From Vanessa cardui (taxonomy: Eukaryota; Arthropoda; Insecta; Lepidoptera; Nymphalidae), in assembly GCF_905220365.1 (NCBI RefSeq), contig NC_061124.1, positions 9,240,501 to 9,304,500 on the forward strand: 64,000 nt of DNA, in the 5' to 3' direction. The stretch's first letter is position 1; every line of letters starts with the position of its first letter. The translations under genes were made by a program, and so were the position numbers. The notes below the pieces were generated by a model that was given only the letters and a program-made list of their open reading frames with translations, did no database searches and was not told the origin of the DNA. Of this stretch, positions 38,301-47,930 are shown piece after piece.

Positions 38301-41300
38301 TTTTATATTATTTCTTATTTGTACTGAATACTCAATGTATTGAGAATTTGCATGTGATTAAAATGGTTCCACAATATCCGGTGAAGTAACATGTAACGTA
38401 TATTCACAATCATCCGTTACTAACCTTGTATATAAGAATAATCCTATATCATTTTGAGATGCTGTACGATTTGAGCTTTCAATTCATTATTCAATGAAAA
38501 ATGGGGAGTTTCTTCTTGAATTTTATGGTCATATTTAAATAGAAATATAAATTTCGAGCCTCTACAAACATCTAAACACCTGTTTTTAGATTACTCTATT
38601 TATATTACTGTTTCAAATGTTATTCGTATGCTATATTTTAAAACCAGCATCGTACGCCAGCATTTAAGTGGCTGTAAGCAAAACAATTATAAAATATAAT
38701 AATTTCTGTTATGACGATATCGATATATGCATGAAATAAAAAGAAATACCTAATAATCATATATAGTTTAAAAAGATCTTTATCGATTTAGTTATTAAGT
38801 ACTCTTAGTATGTACTTACAAAATAATTTGGCATCAGCAGCTCCCAATTCTGTCAACATTTGGAATTAATATGTGACTTCATTTTTATTCTTTTATAACG
38901 ATCACATTAAAAACATTCGAATTAAAACGAGCCCATCTTTGGCATTAAATTTTCCTACTTTTCAGATGACACTCTATGCGTGACTTTACAATTTTAATTC
39001 GATATGTAACACTTTTCTTTGTACTTTTATCAATCTGATTTAAATATCTCGCCTGACTTTTTTCCGTTAGCTTGTTCGCCTTCGCTGAATTGGTCTGACA
39101 AAGAAATGATTTTGTTTTCCTTACTTATGTTTGCGTGGGACTATGCGCGTTTGGCGTAAAGGCGCGTATAATGCAATCCCTGGGTCAATCATTGGACATA
39201 GAGGTGTTCGACAAGGACGAGGGCAACGACGATGATAAGCTCGGCAGGTGAGTGCGGTGCGGGACATGCGGTGGCGGCCGGTGGTAGGTAGACTACTTCG
39301 ACCTTAATCTCTAACGGATAAGGTTCAAAGTTGTCGAGCAATAAAGCAATTAACCATACTATTCTATCTCTTCATTTATATATAAGTACATTATGCGAGC
39401 TTCATGCGATTACCTTTAATTGGCATACATGCATGACGTATAATTGTTCAACATTAGTTTAGTGTATGCTGCTTTAGTCTATGTTGGCGCGCTTAAATAA
39501 TGTTGCTATATAAGAAAATAATATATTTGTTATTTAGTATTTCGGTAAAATTTTTCGATATTAATTTACACGGATAATTGTATTCTTATTAAGCACATTT
39601 TAGCTATAAATGTTAACTATATTCGCTGTTGGAAGATTGACAATTGCAAGTATTATCTAAATAAAATTTACATTTTTGTGCAATCTTTCAAAGCAGCGAA
39701 ATAGCTACGGCAATTCTCACGCTTTGCTTTCTAGTTTAAATATATTTATACTTACTTTATTTATATGTATATATATATCACTATTACGTCAGGGAGTTCA
39801 GTGATAAATATGCCTGGAGTATTTATGTATAGTGTTTTTTTTAATTGTAAAAAAATTATTGAGTAGAATAGATATTTGTCTTCTTTCGAATATTAAAGTC
39901 GTTGTACATGGTGCAAATATTCTTTAGCAGTTTTGATTTTAATTAGAAATTTACATCTATAACAAATTTAGCAAGTTAATGAAACCAATAGTGGAAATTT
40001 AATAGAATGATTTTATATAACAGTGCGCGATATTATGTTTAAAATGTAGCCATTTGGTTATTTTAACATGTTGTAATTTTTCCGAAGGCGATTATAAGCT
40101 CGAGAAAGAGCCAGATGCTGCAGTGCGAGTTGTGGGACTGGGACCCGGGGATGGGCATTCAGAACGATGACTATCTCGGCAGGTCCGTTCCGCCCCGCGC
40201 TCACAGTGACATTGTTTTGGCCTTACTACATAATCTGTGGATTTTCATATCACTCTTATTATTAGCTAGTTTTTTTTTATTTCAAAATATAAATAAACAT
40301 ATATTACTAAGGGTGATCTAAAAATTCGTAGTTACATGTATCGAAATCATAAGTTTTCATGTGAACTTGCCTAATTTTGTGTGGTTTGTCGTTGATTTAT
40401 GCGTATTTGGCTAATTATTAGTGAGAACAGGGATATCACAGACGTAATCGTACTGGTCTATGGTTTAATGTTTTTTTTTTTTTTTTTTTTTTAATTACAG
40501 TCTATTTTATGTATTATTTTATTTCGTATATTATGTAAGTTTATACAAATTAATAATTTCAACTGACATTTTCCGTGTAGCGGCGTTGCAAAACTAATAA
40601 CAGTTCTAACCCGTAGTGTGTTTGGCACTAATCTGTGTGAGTTATGCGTGGTGGGTTGTGACAGTCCGTGCTGCGGCCGGGCGCGGCGCGCGCGAGCGTA
40701 CAGCTGTACGACTGGGACCGCGCGGGACGGGACGAGAGGCTCGGCAGGTCTGTCTTGGGGCGCCTCCGTGTCACGTGCATCGTACTCGACATGCATTCAT
40801 AGCACGTCTAACGACGCGTATAAGAGCATTTTGAAATCATAAAACGTTCTCTTAGACGATTATCACGAACCGTTTTGTTAAACGTAGATTCATTTTTTGT
40901 TATTAATAAGTACATATTGTAGTACACTTTCATACACATGCATTCGACTAATGAATTAAATAAAACAATTTATATAAATATTTAAGTACTTGTACCTACA
41001 TGACATGGCTGGTCAAAAAACTTATCTTCTAGAAAAGAAGGGTTTTTGGACTATAGCAAACAAAGCTGCTTGAAAGCGGATTGGTGAATACTTATTTGGT
41101 AGAATTTCATTCGACACAATGTATTCCTTCACTGCCAAGCACAATGTGAATAATAACAATAATAAACACATATGTACATGAAAAGTCAGCAACATTTCTG
41201 TTGCTCTAGTCACTTGGTCATCAGCACACCAACGCAATAAATTTTTGAATCAAAAAAATAATAAAAATAGTTATAAATTGTTTTATTTCAACTCATACTT

Positions 41301-44300
41301 ATTCACTCAACAACTTTCGTTTACAGACATTTTCAGTCGATGCTGAAAATATTGTATATCCGTTGTAGAGACTAACAAGACCTGTGCATGCACAATATCG
41401 ATTCTCGTTACATTAAACACGTTATCGAATTGAAAATATGATGTAAACACACTGTAATACTCCACGTGTCATCACCACGGGATAGAGTAAATGCAAAGCT
41501 TTTCATTCAATGCACGACTGTCACAATTACTTGTATATTCCTACTAATCTTAACTACGTATGTTTGTACAACCAAAATAACGAGTTTGTACACGATTATA
41601 ACTCGGTTATTATTACGGCACAGTCACTCACGTTTCAAATAAAAGTAAATCGACTAACGAATTAAATAAAATGTAAAGATTGACGCCTTAAATAATGATA
41701 ATAACAATAATCTAATATTTATTGTAAACAGGATATCAGCGCAAAAGTAACCCTCGCTTGATTTAGTATCGATGTGAAATACTTTATAAAAGATTGATTT
41801 TTTTTTTAATTGGATTCGGGTAGTTTTGCGCCGCTGCCCACACTTAACAAAAAACGTTTGGAAAATTATTTTTCCTTTGCATGCATAATTTATTGGTGTT
41901 GTTATTAGTGGCTTGTTTTTTAATGTTTAACAACAACAATTTATGAATTGGAAAAATAATCGTATTTATGTTTAAAAATAATCATTTAAAATTTATAAGT
42001 AAAAAAAGAGTTTGTAAATAATTTAATGATATTGTTTAACGGGTTTTCTTTCGTTAAAAAATTTATTGTGCTTTGCCATTTACATTTGTTCACATTTTTC
42101 GAAGGCCCTGCGCGTAATATTAATGTTATAATTAATTTTTCAGATGCTCTTTAGATATTTCACAAGTTGTGCGCGCCGGACGCTTGGATACGGTAAGTTC
42201 AATGTATAACATAATTTATAGTTACTCAATAGTCTTTTATAACTAACTTCTAAGTAAAGTATTAAATTCAGCTTGTTTTATTGAAGACCTAACTACTTAC
42301 TTACGTACTTACGTAATGAGCCATTTAAAAATACTATATTTGCCAAATAAAAGCTGTATGTAACTTCTATTGATGTTGGAGATATTGTTAATGTTTTTAC
42401 GAAGGACACCGATGAATTCGAATTTTACATTTCAGTGGCAAACACTCCAGCAGGCAAAGACAGGCAAAGTGCATTTGCGATTATCTTGGCATCGCTTTTC
42501 AACTGACTTGGCCGATCTTAGTCACGTGAGTTTTTTCAAAATATAGTCTACATACTTTTCTATCGTAAATAATTCTCGAAAAACGAAATGTCTTTGTCTT
42601 ATTATTTGATTTTAGGCTCTCACTGAAACTCAACTCGTGAAGAATGCAGAGCTGAGTTCAGCAGTTGTGTCAGTTTACATAGACTCGTGCAAGAACTTAC
42701 CCGTAAGTAAAAAATATTAGAAACATATTACTGATTGAAATAAATTTAAAAATGGAACAGTTTAGAAATTAAAATGTCATTGTATGCACAGAATGCGCGT
42801 GCGCAGTCCCGACCCGATCCATACTTGACGGTGACCGTCGGCAAGAAGACTGAGAACACTGCAGTGCAGATGCGTACTGATAGCCCCGTGTACGAAATAG
42901 GATACTCTTTCCTCGTACAGAATCCTGAAATCGATGTTCTGGAAATTAAGGTACTGCAGTTATAATAATATATATAACATCTCTCTTTGTTATACATTGC
43001 TTAATAAATCTTGTCAGGTTAGTGTATATAGTCTTTTTTTAATTTTAATAATCGTGTAATTAGGATCAATGGAAATTTACCTGATGTATGTGCATGTATT
43101 TTGTTATGCCATAAATGTCATCTCATTCTTTGTTTCCCTAAAATATATTTAAATTAAAAAATATATAAAAAAGGTTGTATATGGTAAAATATATGAAAAT
43201 TTGATAAAATCACTTCGTTATGTGTGTTTAAAATCAAAATAATTTATAATTTAAATATTTTTAACGTGTATTTAGGTCATAGATCAGAAGACCGGCAGTT
43301 CACTCGGCCAGCTAACATATGGAATCTCTTCACTGTTGAAACAAAAAAATCTTACAATGTTGAATCAGCCAATGAACTTGCAAAAGTCCGGACCCGAATC
43401 GAAGATTATTATTGCAGCGCAACTTAAGGTAAAGCTTTCAATAAATAAACCTTATAATCAACAGTAAGCATGACATCTTTCTTATCTTGTCTGTTCACTT
43501 TTGTTTTTTGTTTTGTTTTTATAGAATAGGTTGGGGGACGAGCATATGGGCCACCTGATGGTAAGTGGTCACCATCACCCATAGACAATGACGCTTTAAG
43601 AAATATTAACTATTCCTTACATCGTCAATGTGCCACCAACCTTGGGAACTAAGATGTTATGTCCCTTGTGCCTGTAGTTACTCGGGCTCACTCACCCTTC
43701 AAACCGGAACACAACAATACTAATTACTGTTATTTGGCGGTAGAATAACTGGTGAGTGGGTGGTACCTACTCAGACGGCATTGCACAGACCCCTACCACC
43801 AAGAAACTTAGACATCCCCCTTCCCCGCTACACCCTTCTCTCGCCGTAAGACTTGCCAGGGCTTCTTTACGTATTGACTTTAATATGTATTGGATTAATC
43901 ATAACTATCATGATACATAAAATTATATTTTCAAATAGCTTTTAGATGCAAAGCTGTCGCTTGATTTTGACTTTTTTGTGAAATAAATGCAAAGTAGGAC
44001 ACGAGTCTGGTACTAGAATAAAGGTCTCGTATTATTATTATGCGTTATAACTTATATTATAAGGCTTTAAGTCTACGTGTTATAAAATATTATGTGGTCG
44101 TTTGATTGTAGGCTAAATAAATGTTTCTGTTTATATAATTTCAAATTTCTTTATCGTTTAGATCTTAAAGGAGGCCATAAGAGAGGAGGATATCGATGAA
44201 GAGATGGCATTGGTCGCTCCGAGCGAGCCCGAGCCGGAACCGGCCGCGACCACAGACAACTCTGGTGAGAATCGTAGACGAATTTGGCATATTTTATTTG

Positions 44301-46664
44301 TGTGACCAATTTTCAAATAATTCATTTTATTTTTAATATCATAGCAACATCAATAAATCAAAGCTTTACATATATTTTGACGAATACAATTATGGATATA
44401 AAATTTACATTCTAAACGAATATTTTATAAGCTTTTTTATATTTTATATAATCTCGTGTATAATATTATAGTAGCCTTTCGTGAATGTTCTTTATCATAT
44501 GTTTTATATAAAAGAGGTATTATCAAATCGCATGTATATAATATTTGAATGTATATAAGTGTATATTGCTTGCAGTAAACGCACCAGCAGTTCCATCTTC
44601 GAACACGGATCTTAAGGACATAGTAGATGCAGCTCCAACAGGTAACCAAACCGATAACGCATCCGAAAAATCCATACCCGTTGAACAAATCATTAAAGAA
44701 GTCGGTAAGTTGAATTATATACACAATCAATATTTTAAAATTAAATTTATCAATTGTACACCAACGCCGCTTACAAACGACAGACGTAATAATTCCCCAA
44801 AATCTCAAGTGTTTAGGCGATAAACTGTAGTTACCAAATCATTTTATAGTTAGGAATTATTTCTAAGCAAAAATTATATGTTCAATACAGGCCACAGTTA
44901 TTTATCGATATTACTAATCACAACACTAGCTTTTTTGGTATAAATTTATTTTCTTCGCGTAGCATAGGTACGGAGACTTCGGGATTTGAAATTTCTAATA
45001 TTGTAACTAGTTTTGATAAACCTATTGATAAATTTATATAAAAAATGGTTGACGTTTCATTTTCTCTTTCTTGACTTGACGCAGTGAGCATGCCTGCAAT
45101 ATGCGTGCGTTCCTTCGCGTTCAAAGCGCGGTCTAAACACGTGGGTCATACTAAAATACATGCCTCTTCATTCCAGACGTTCCTCTGGAGAGCCAAAATC
45201 AGACGGAACCCGAATCACCCAAGCTTATCCACAGAACTTCTTCTTTGACAACGTATGCATATTTATGAATACTTAAATCATAAAAGAAATAATTTTAATT
45301 CTATGCGCTACATAACATTACTTATGATGTGCAAATAAATTACTAAAATAAATCGAATAATATTCTAAGCTAATAGTCTCCTTTCATAAAATATAATAAT
45401 GTAAATAATATTAAATTTACCAATCCTCATTTTAGGTCTGCCGGGGAAGCAGGTCTGGGTCGCATCTTATTGTCCCTTCGCTATAGTATGCAAAATCAAA
45501 TTCTCTATGTTGTTGTACACAAAATAATGTAAGTACCTACTTCAATATTAATTAAAATAGTGTAACAGAATAATAAATCATTAAATGTTTTATTTTATAA
45601 ACAGGAATATACCTCTTAAGGACCCTACCAATGTGCCCGATCCGTATGTAAAGTTGTATTTACTACCCGGACGATCCAAGGATTCTAAGCGGAAGACCGC
45701 AGTGAGTATTAAATCACAATATTTACATACCGAATTTCCGGGAGTATTTTCGTAAGGATTTTTTTATAATACTATAGAAACTACGCACCAATAAAAAACT
45801 TATCTAACAAACCTCATTAAACAAATACTTTATTATGACTTCAAAAAAATATTCTTGAATTTTGCTTTGTAAAATTTTGTTTAAAAGCTAGTATGGCTTA
45901 ATAAATAAAATTGTTGCAAGGGACATTTTGAACGTCAACTTTTAAATTAATTATTGCTAGTGTATGTCATGAGATTTAAGAAAAGTTAAAAATATCAGCA
46001 ATTAGTAAAATAAAGCTTAAGCATTAATTGTATTTTATGTTTATATTTGTGTTAACAGGTGGTAAAAGACAATTGCATGCCCGAATATGACGAACAGTTC
46101 GAGTGGGCCATCCCGCTAGCCGAGTTACATTCGCGCCAGCTCGAAGTGACCGTCGCCACGCACAAGGGTTTCCTCGGCGGAAGCCCCATCATCGGACAGG
46201 TATTCACATATTCTCCTCAGTGGCGTAGCTATCGTAGGGCAGGTGGTGCTGTGCACCAGGGCCCCGGAGTTCAGGGGGCCCTCTAAACTAAACTTTAAGC
46301 TTCTGAAGCTAGAAAACCACGATCCTGCGCACATGATTTCTTATTTGATGTCTATAATTTTAAAGGGTAATTATTAGTTAAAGGGGGATGGAAAAAAGTT
46401 GGTGAGGGCCCTTTTCTTTTTCTATACACCGGGGCCCTTCCTCACCTAGCTACGCCGCTGATTCTCCTCAGCATGATTAATGTCACATTGTTATCTATTA
46501 TGAAATATTTAGTAGAAAATGTATTTGTGTAAAAAATACAAAATTGTCACTTCATAAAAGAATTTTTTTTTTTGCAGGTAATTGTGCAACTGAATCAGTA
46601 CGACATCCGTGAAGCCAAAACATTGTGGTTTGATCTTTTGCCTGAATCATCGCCGCGAGAGTAA
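29382..46664 (+). CDS. Esyt2: Extended synaptotagmin (SMP domain, three C2 domains)
   Basis: ER-anchored tether and lipid-transfer protein at ER-plasma membrane contacts. Exons: 29382-29468, 32340-32537, 32856-32897, 33337-33477, 34170-34246, 34989-35055, 36263-36408, 36831-36951, 37499-37562, 37979-38085, one of 39162-39247/40088-40182/40665-40747, 42144-42192, 42436-42525, 42616-42702, 42792-42950, 43276-43428, 44162-44264, 44576-44704, 45177-45252, 45436-45528, 45605-45701, 46059-46199, 46578-46664. With the first alternative this gives 799 aa. A hydrophobic hairpin spans about residues 30-58. The SMP domain covers about 95-290 (MKPLITKMPLVGGLQVFFLN). C2A starts at GVLRIHLVQAQNLMKKD and includes GKGKSDPYAIITVG. 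C2B follows (SRPDPYLTVTVGKKTENTAV). An acidic linker of about 100 residues leads to C2C (NVPDPYVKLYLLPGRSKDSK..KT, EWAIPLAEL). All junction phases agree. Alternative: family member Esyt1/3, but insects usually have one gene. Confidence 0.96.
29469..32339 (+). other. Esyt2 intron 1
   Basis: 2.9 kb AT-rich intron. Nothing recognisable beyond low-complexity AT stretches. Confidence 0.5.
34631..34908 (-). repeat. Dispersed repeat family C, copy 1
   Basis: Shares long blocks with 43527-43803: CCACCAACCTTGGGAACTAA, GTGGTACCTAC and GCCCTACCACCAAG. T-rich sequence at the left edge suggests a retroposed element lying in reverse. Just upstream, 34537-34568 forms a hairpin with 13-bp arms (GAGAATTTTTGGT). 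Likely a truncated LINE or SINE; no ORF is left. Confidence 0.7.
35056..36262 (+). other. Esyt2 intron 6
   Basis: 1.2 kb AT-rich intron. It holds a perfect palindrome with 15-bp arms at 35508-35539 (GGTAAGTACT..AGTACTTACC) and no other feature I can support. Confidence 0.5.
36440..36450. repeat. Poly-C tract (C11)
   Basis: Eleven consecutive C in an otherwise AT-rich intron, 32 nt after the exon 7 donor. Prone to sequencing error and to slippage. Confidence 0.85.
37634..37929 (+). mobile_element. hAT-type MITE family A, copy 3 (upstream of Esyt2 exon 10)
   Basis: 296-bp copy in the same orientation as the other two, flanked by a perfect 8-bp duplication TTCGTGAA (37626-37633 and 37930-37937). 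The ends read CAGCGTCGGATTTA.. and ..TAAATACGGCCCTA; the last base differs from the CTG of the other copies. Exon 10 of Esyt2 begins 49 nt downstream of its right end. Confidence 0.93.
39162..39247 (+). CDS. Esyt2: Esyt2 alternative exon 11a (C2A loop 3, first version)
   Basis: 86-nt exon, phase 0 at its start and phase 2 at its end (..CTC GGC AG|GTGAGT). It encodes ARIMQSLGQSLDIEVFDKDE followed by GNDDDKLG. The residues supply beta-strand 6 and calcium-binding loop 3 of C2A, with the DxD of FDKDE and an acidic GNDDD run. Its donor, GTGAGT, is the strongest of the three; the acceptor (GGCGTAAAG) has a poor pyrimidine tract. It is closest to the C2A sequence I expect for this family, so it may be the default form. 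Confidence 0.85.
40088..40182 (+). CDS. Esyt2: Esyt2 alternative exon 11b (C2A loop 3, second version)
   Basis: 95-nt exon with the same phases as 39162-39247. It encodes AIISSRKSQMLQCELWDWDP then GMGIQNDDYLG, a diverged homologue of the same segment: DxD in WDWDP, a longer glycine-containing loop, and a third acidic site in QNDD. Acceptor TTTTTCCGAAG, donor AG|GTCCGT (non-consensus at +3). Using it together with either neighbour breaks the frame. Confidence 0.85.
40471..40500 (+). promoter_or_regulatory. T22 tract with acceptor-like AG between alternative exons 11b and 11c
   Basis: T22 (40471-40492) followed by AATTACAG is the best pyrimidine tract and 3' splice-site context in the cluster, yet no coding exon fits after it. 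The next exon starts 165 nt further at 40665 with a weak tract. It could be a decoy acceptor or protein-binding site steering choice among the alternatives, or merely the reversed poly(A) tail of an old retroinsertion. Confidence 0.3.
40665..40747 (+). CDS. Esyt2: Esyt2 alternative exon 11c (C2A loop 3, third version)
   Basis: 83-nt exon with the same phases as the two before it. It encodes SVLRPGAARASVQLYDWDRA then GRDERLG. The DxD (YDWDR) is kept, but the loop is short and basic (RAGRDER), so calcium affinity or membrane charge interaction would be expected to differ. It is much more GC-rich than its surroundings. Acceptor GGGTTGTGACAG has almost no pyrimidine tract; donor AG|GTCTGT is non-consensus. 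Confidence 0.83.
40748..42143 (+). other. Esyt2 intron after the alternative exon cluster
   Basis: 1.4 kb AT-rich intron. I found no fourth copy of the CTCGGCAG|GT exon end that the three alternatives share. Confidence 0.5.
43527..43803 (-). repeat. Dispersed repeat family C, copy 2
   Basis: Second copy of the repeat at 34631-34908 in an Esyt2 intron, again with a T-rich left edge (GTTTTTGTTTTTTG..). It shares CCACCAACCTTGGGAACTAA and GGTGGTACCTAC. Confidence 0.75.
46218..46460 (+). mobile_element. hAT-type MITE family B, copy 2 (downstream of Esyt2 exon 22)
   Basis: 243-bp copy of the family at 19537-19777 in the same orientation, flanked by a perfect 8-bp duplication ATTCTCCT (46210-46217 and 46461-46468). 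It starts 18 nt after the donor ACAG|GTATTC of the penultimate coding exon. Confidence 0.93.
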
Positions 46665-47930
46665 ACATTTAGCAGTTAGATGCTTATAATACATTATGTC
46701 AGTGCTTATGCTAAGCCATATTTAAAAGATCTGACGTCACTTTTTTATAATGTATTTTGTTAAATTACTCGTGTACATGTATAAAACAAAATCGGATACT
46801 TGTACTAAACTTATTTTTACACATTGTCTTACGAAATAGTACGAGTAAGCACGCTCATACACGTGTGTTCTTATATATTTTTTTCAATAATGCGTCAACT
46901 TTAAAACATCCAACAAAAGGCAGTTGATTGATTATTTACGTAGGGATGGTAAATATACTGAATATAATTTTATATGAAACAACACTTTCAGTACAATACG
47001 TATAAGTGTTATCTTTGACATCTATAGAAGACTATTATACAAAAAGTGTTTTATGTTTATAGAAGATGGAAAAACTTATGAATCTGTAATGCGATCACTG
47101 CCTGACTATTTAATTCTCGTAAATAATAATGGTGTAAAAGGGCCATTAATATCAGGTTTTGTTTTTATTCAAATAACACATGTTACCAATATATTATTTC
47201 AGTTTGCATTTGTAATGTTGTTGTTTAGTTAAGATTTGTTCCATCTAGAATGTTCTATATCTAATCATTTCATTTGTCATTTATTGCAAAGTATTGGTTT
47301 TGTCGAATAATTACTAAAACATGCTAGTTACCATATTTCATTTTTAAGGCTTTTGTTTTAAGGTGGAGCATTATCTCGAATATGAAATCTTATAATAAAT
47401 TATCCTGAATGACAAAATTTACATATGTTATTTAATTGCTGTTGAAATTGTAAGAAAATAAAATGTTTATTTATTTATACAAAAGTTTATTGTTTCATAA
47501 GTCTTATCAATGTTGTATTTATATTTTTACAGTCGCTATTTAAACATTGTTACTTAATTTCAACTTATGAATAGTTGTATTTTATTAAATAAGTGTAACT
47601 AATGTTGTATTACGCTTTAACTGTATGCTTTTCTATTCGAAATAAAAAAATAATCTAAGTTTATTTTTGTCATTTTTCCATCCATTAGAATTAAAGATCA
47701 TAAATTAAATAAGTATATAAAAAGATAAAAACACCAGAATATAGTAAGTTGATAATATTAGAACTATTTAATGGTGTGACATGAAAGATAAAATTAAAGG
47801 TCATTTCATACTATAGAATTTACTTAAAATTAAATGTTATTACAACATGCTATTTCCATCCAGATCAATTGAATGTTTTTTACCATTACAGTCTTTCATT
47901 TTTAGCTCCAGGTAGCACTTAAAAGGAACA
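46665..47930. other. Esyt2 3'UTR and convergent intergenic gap to CBP20
   Basis: AT-rich. Plus-strand AATAAA signals near 47457 and 47641 are candidates for the Esyt2 cleavage site. The CBP20 3'UTR must come in from the right on the minus strand. No gene is visible. Confidence 0.5.

Noticed and set aside
40491..40842. Overlapping ORFs rich in Arg around alternative exon 11c
   Set aside because: Shadows of the GC-rich exon; only the frame encoding SVLRPGAARASVQLYDWD matches the C2 fold and the splice phases.
44437..44808. 123-codon minus-strand ORF
   Set aside because: Antisense of an Esyt2 coding exon and its introns; hydrophobic by AT-rich composition, no homology recognised.
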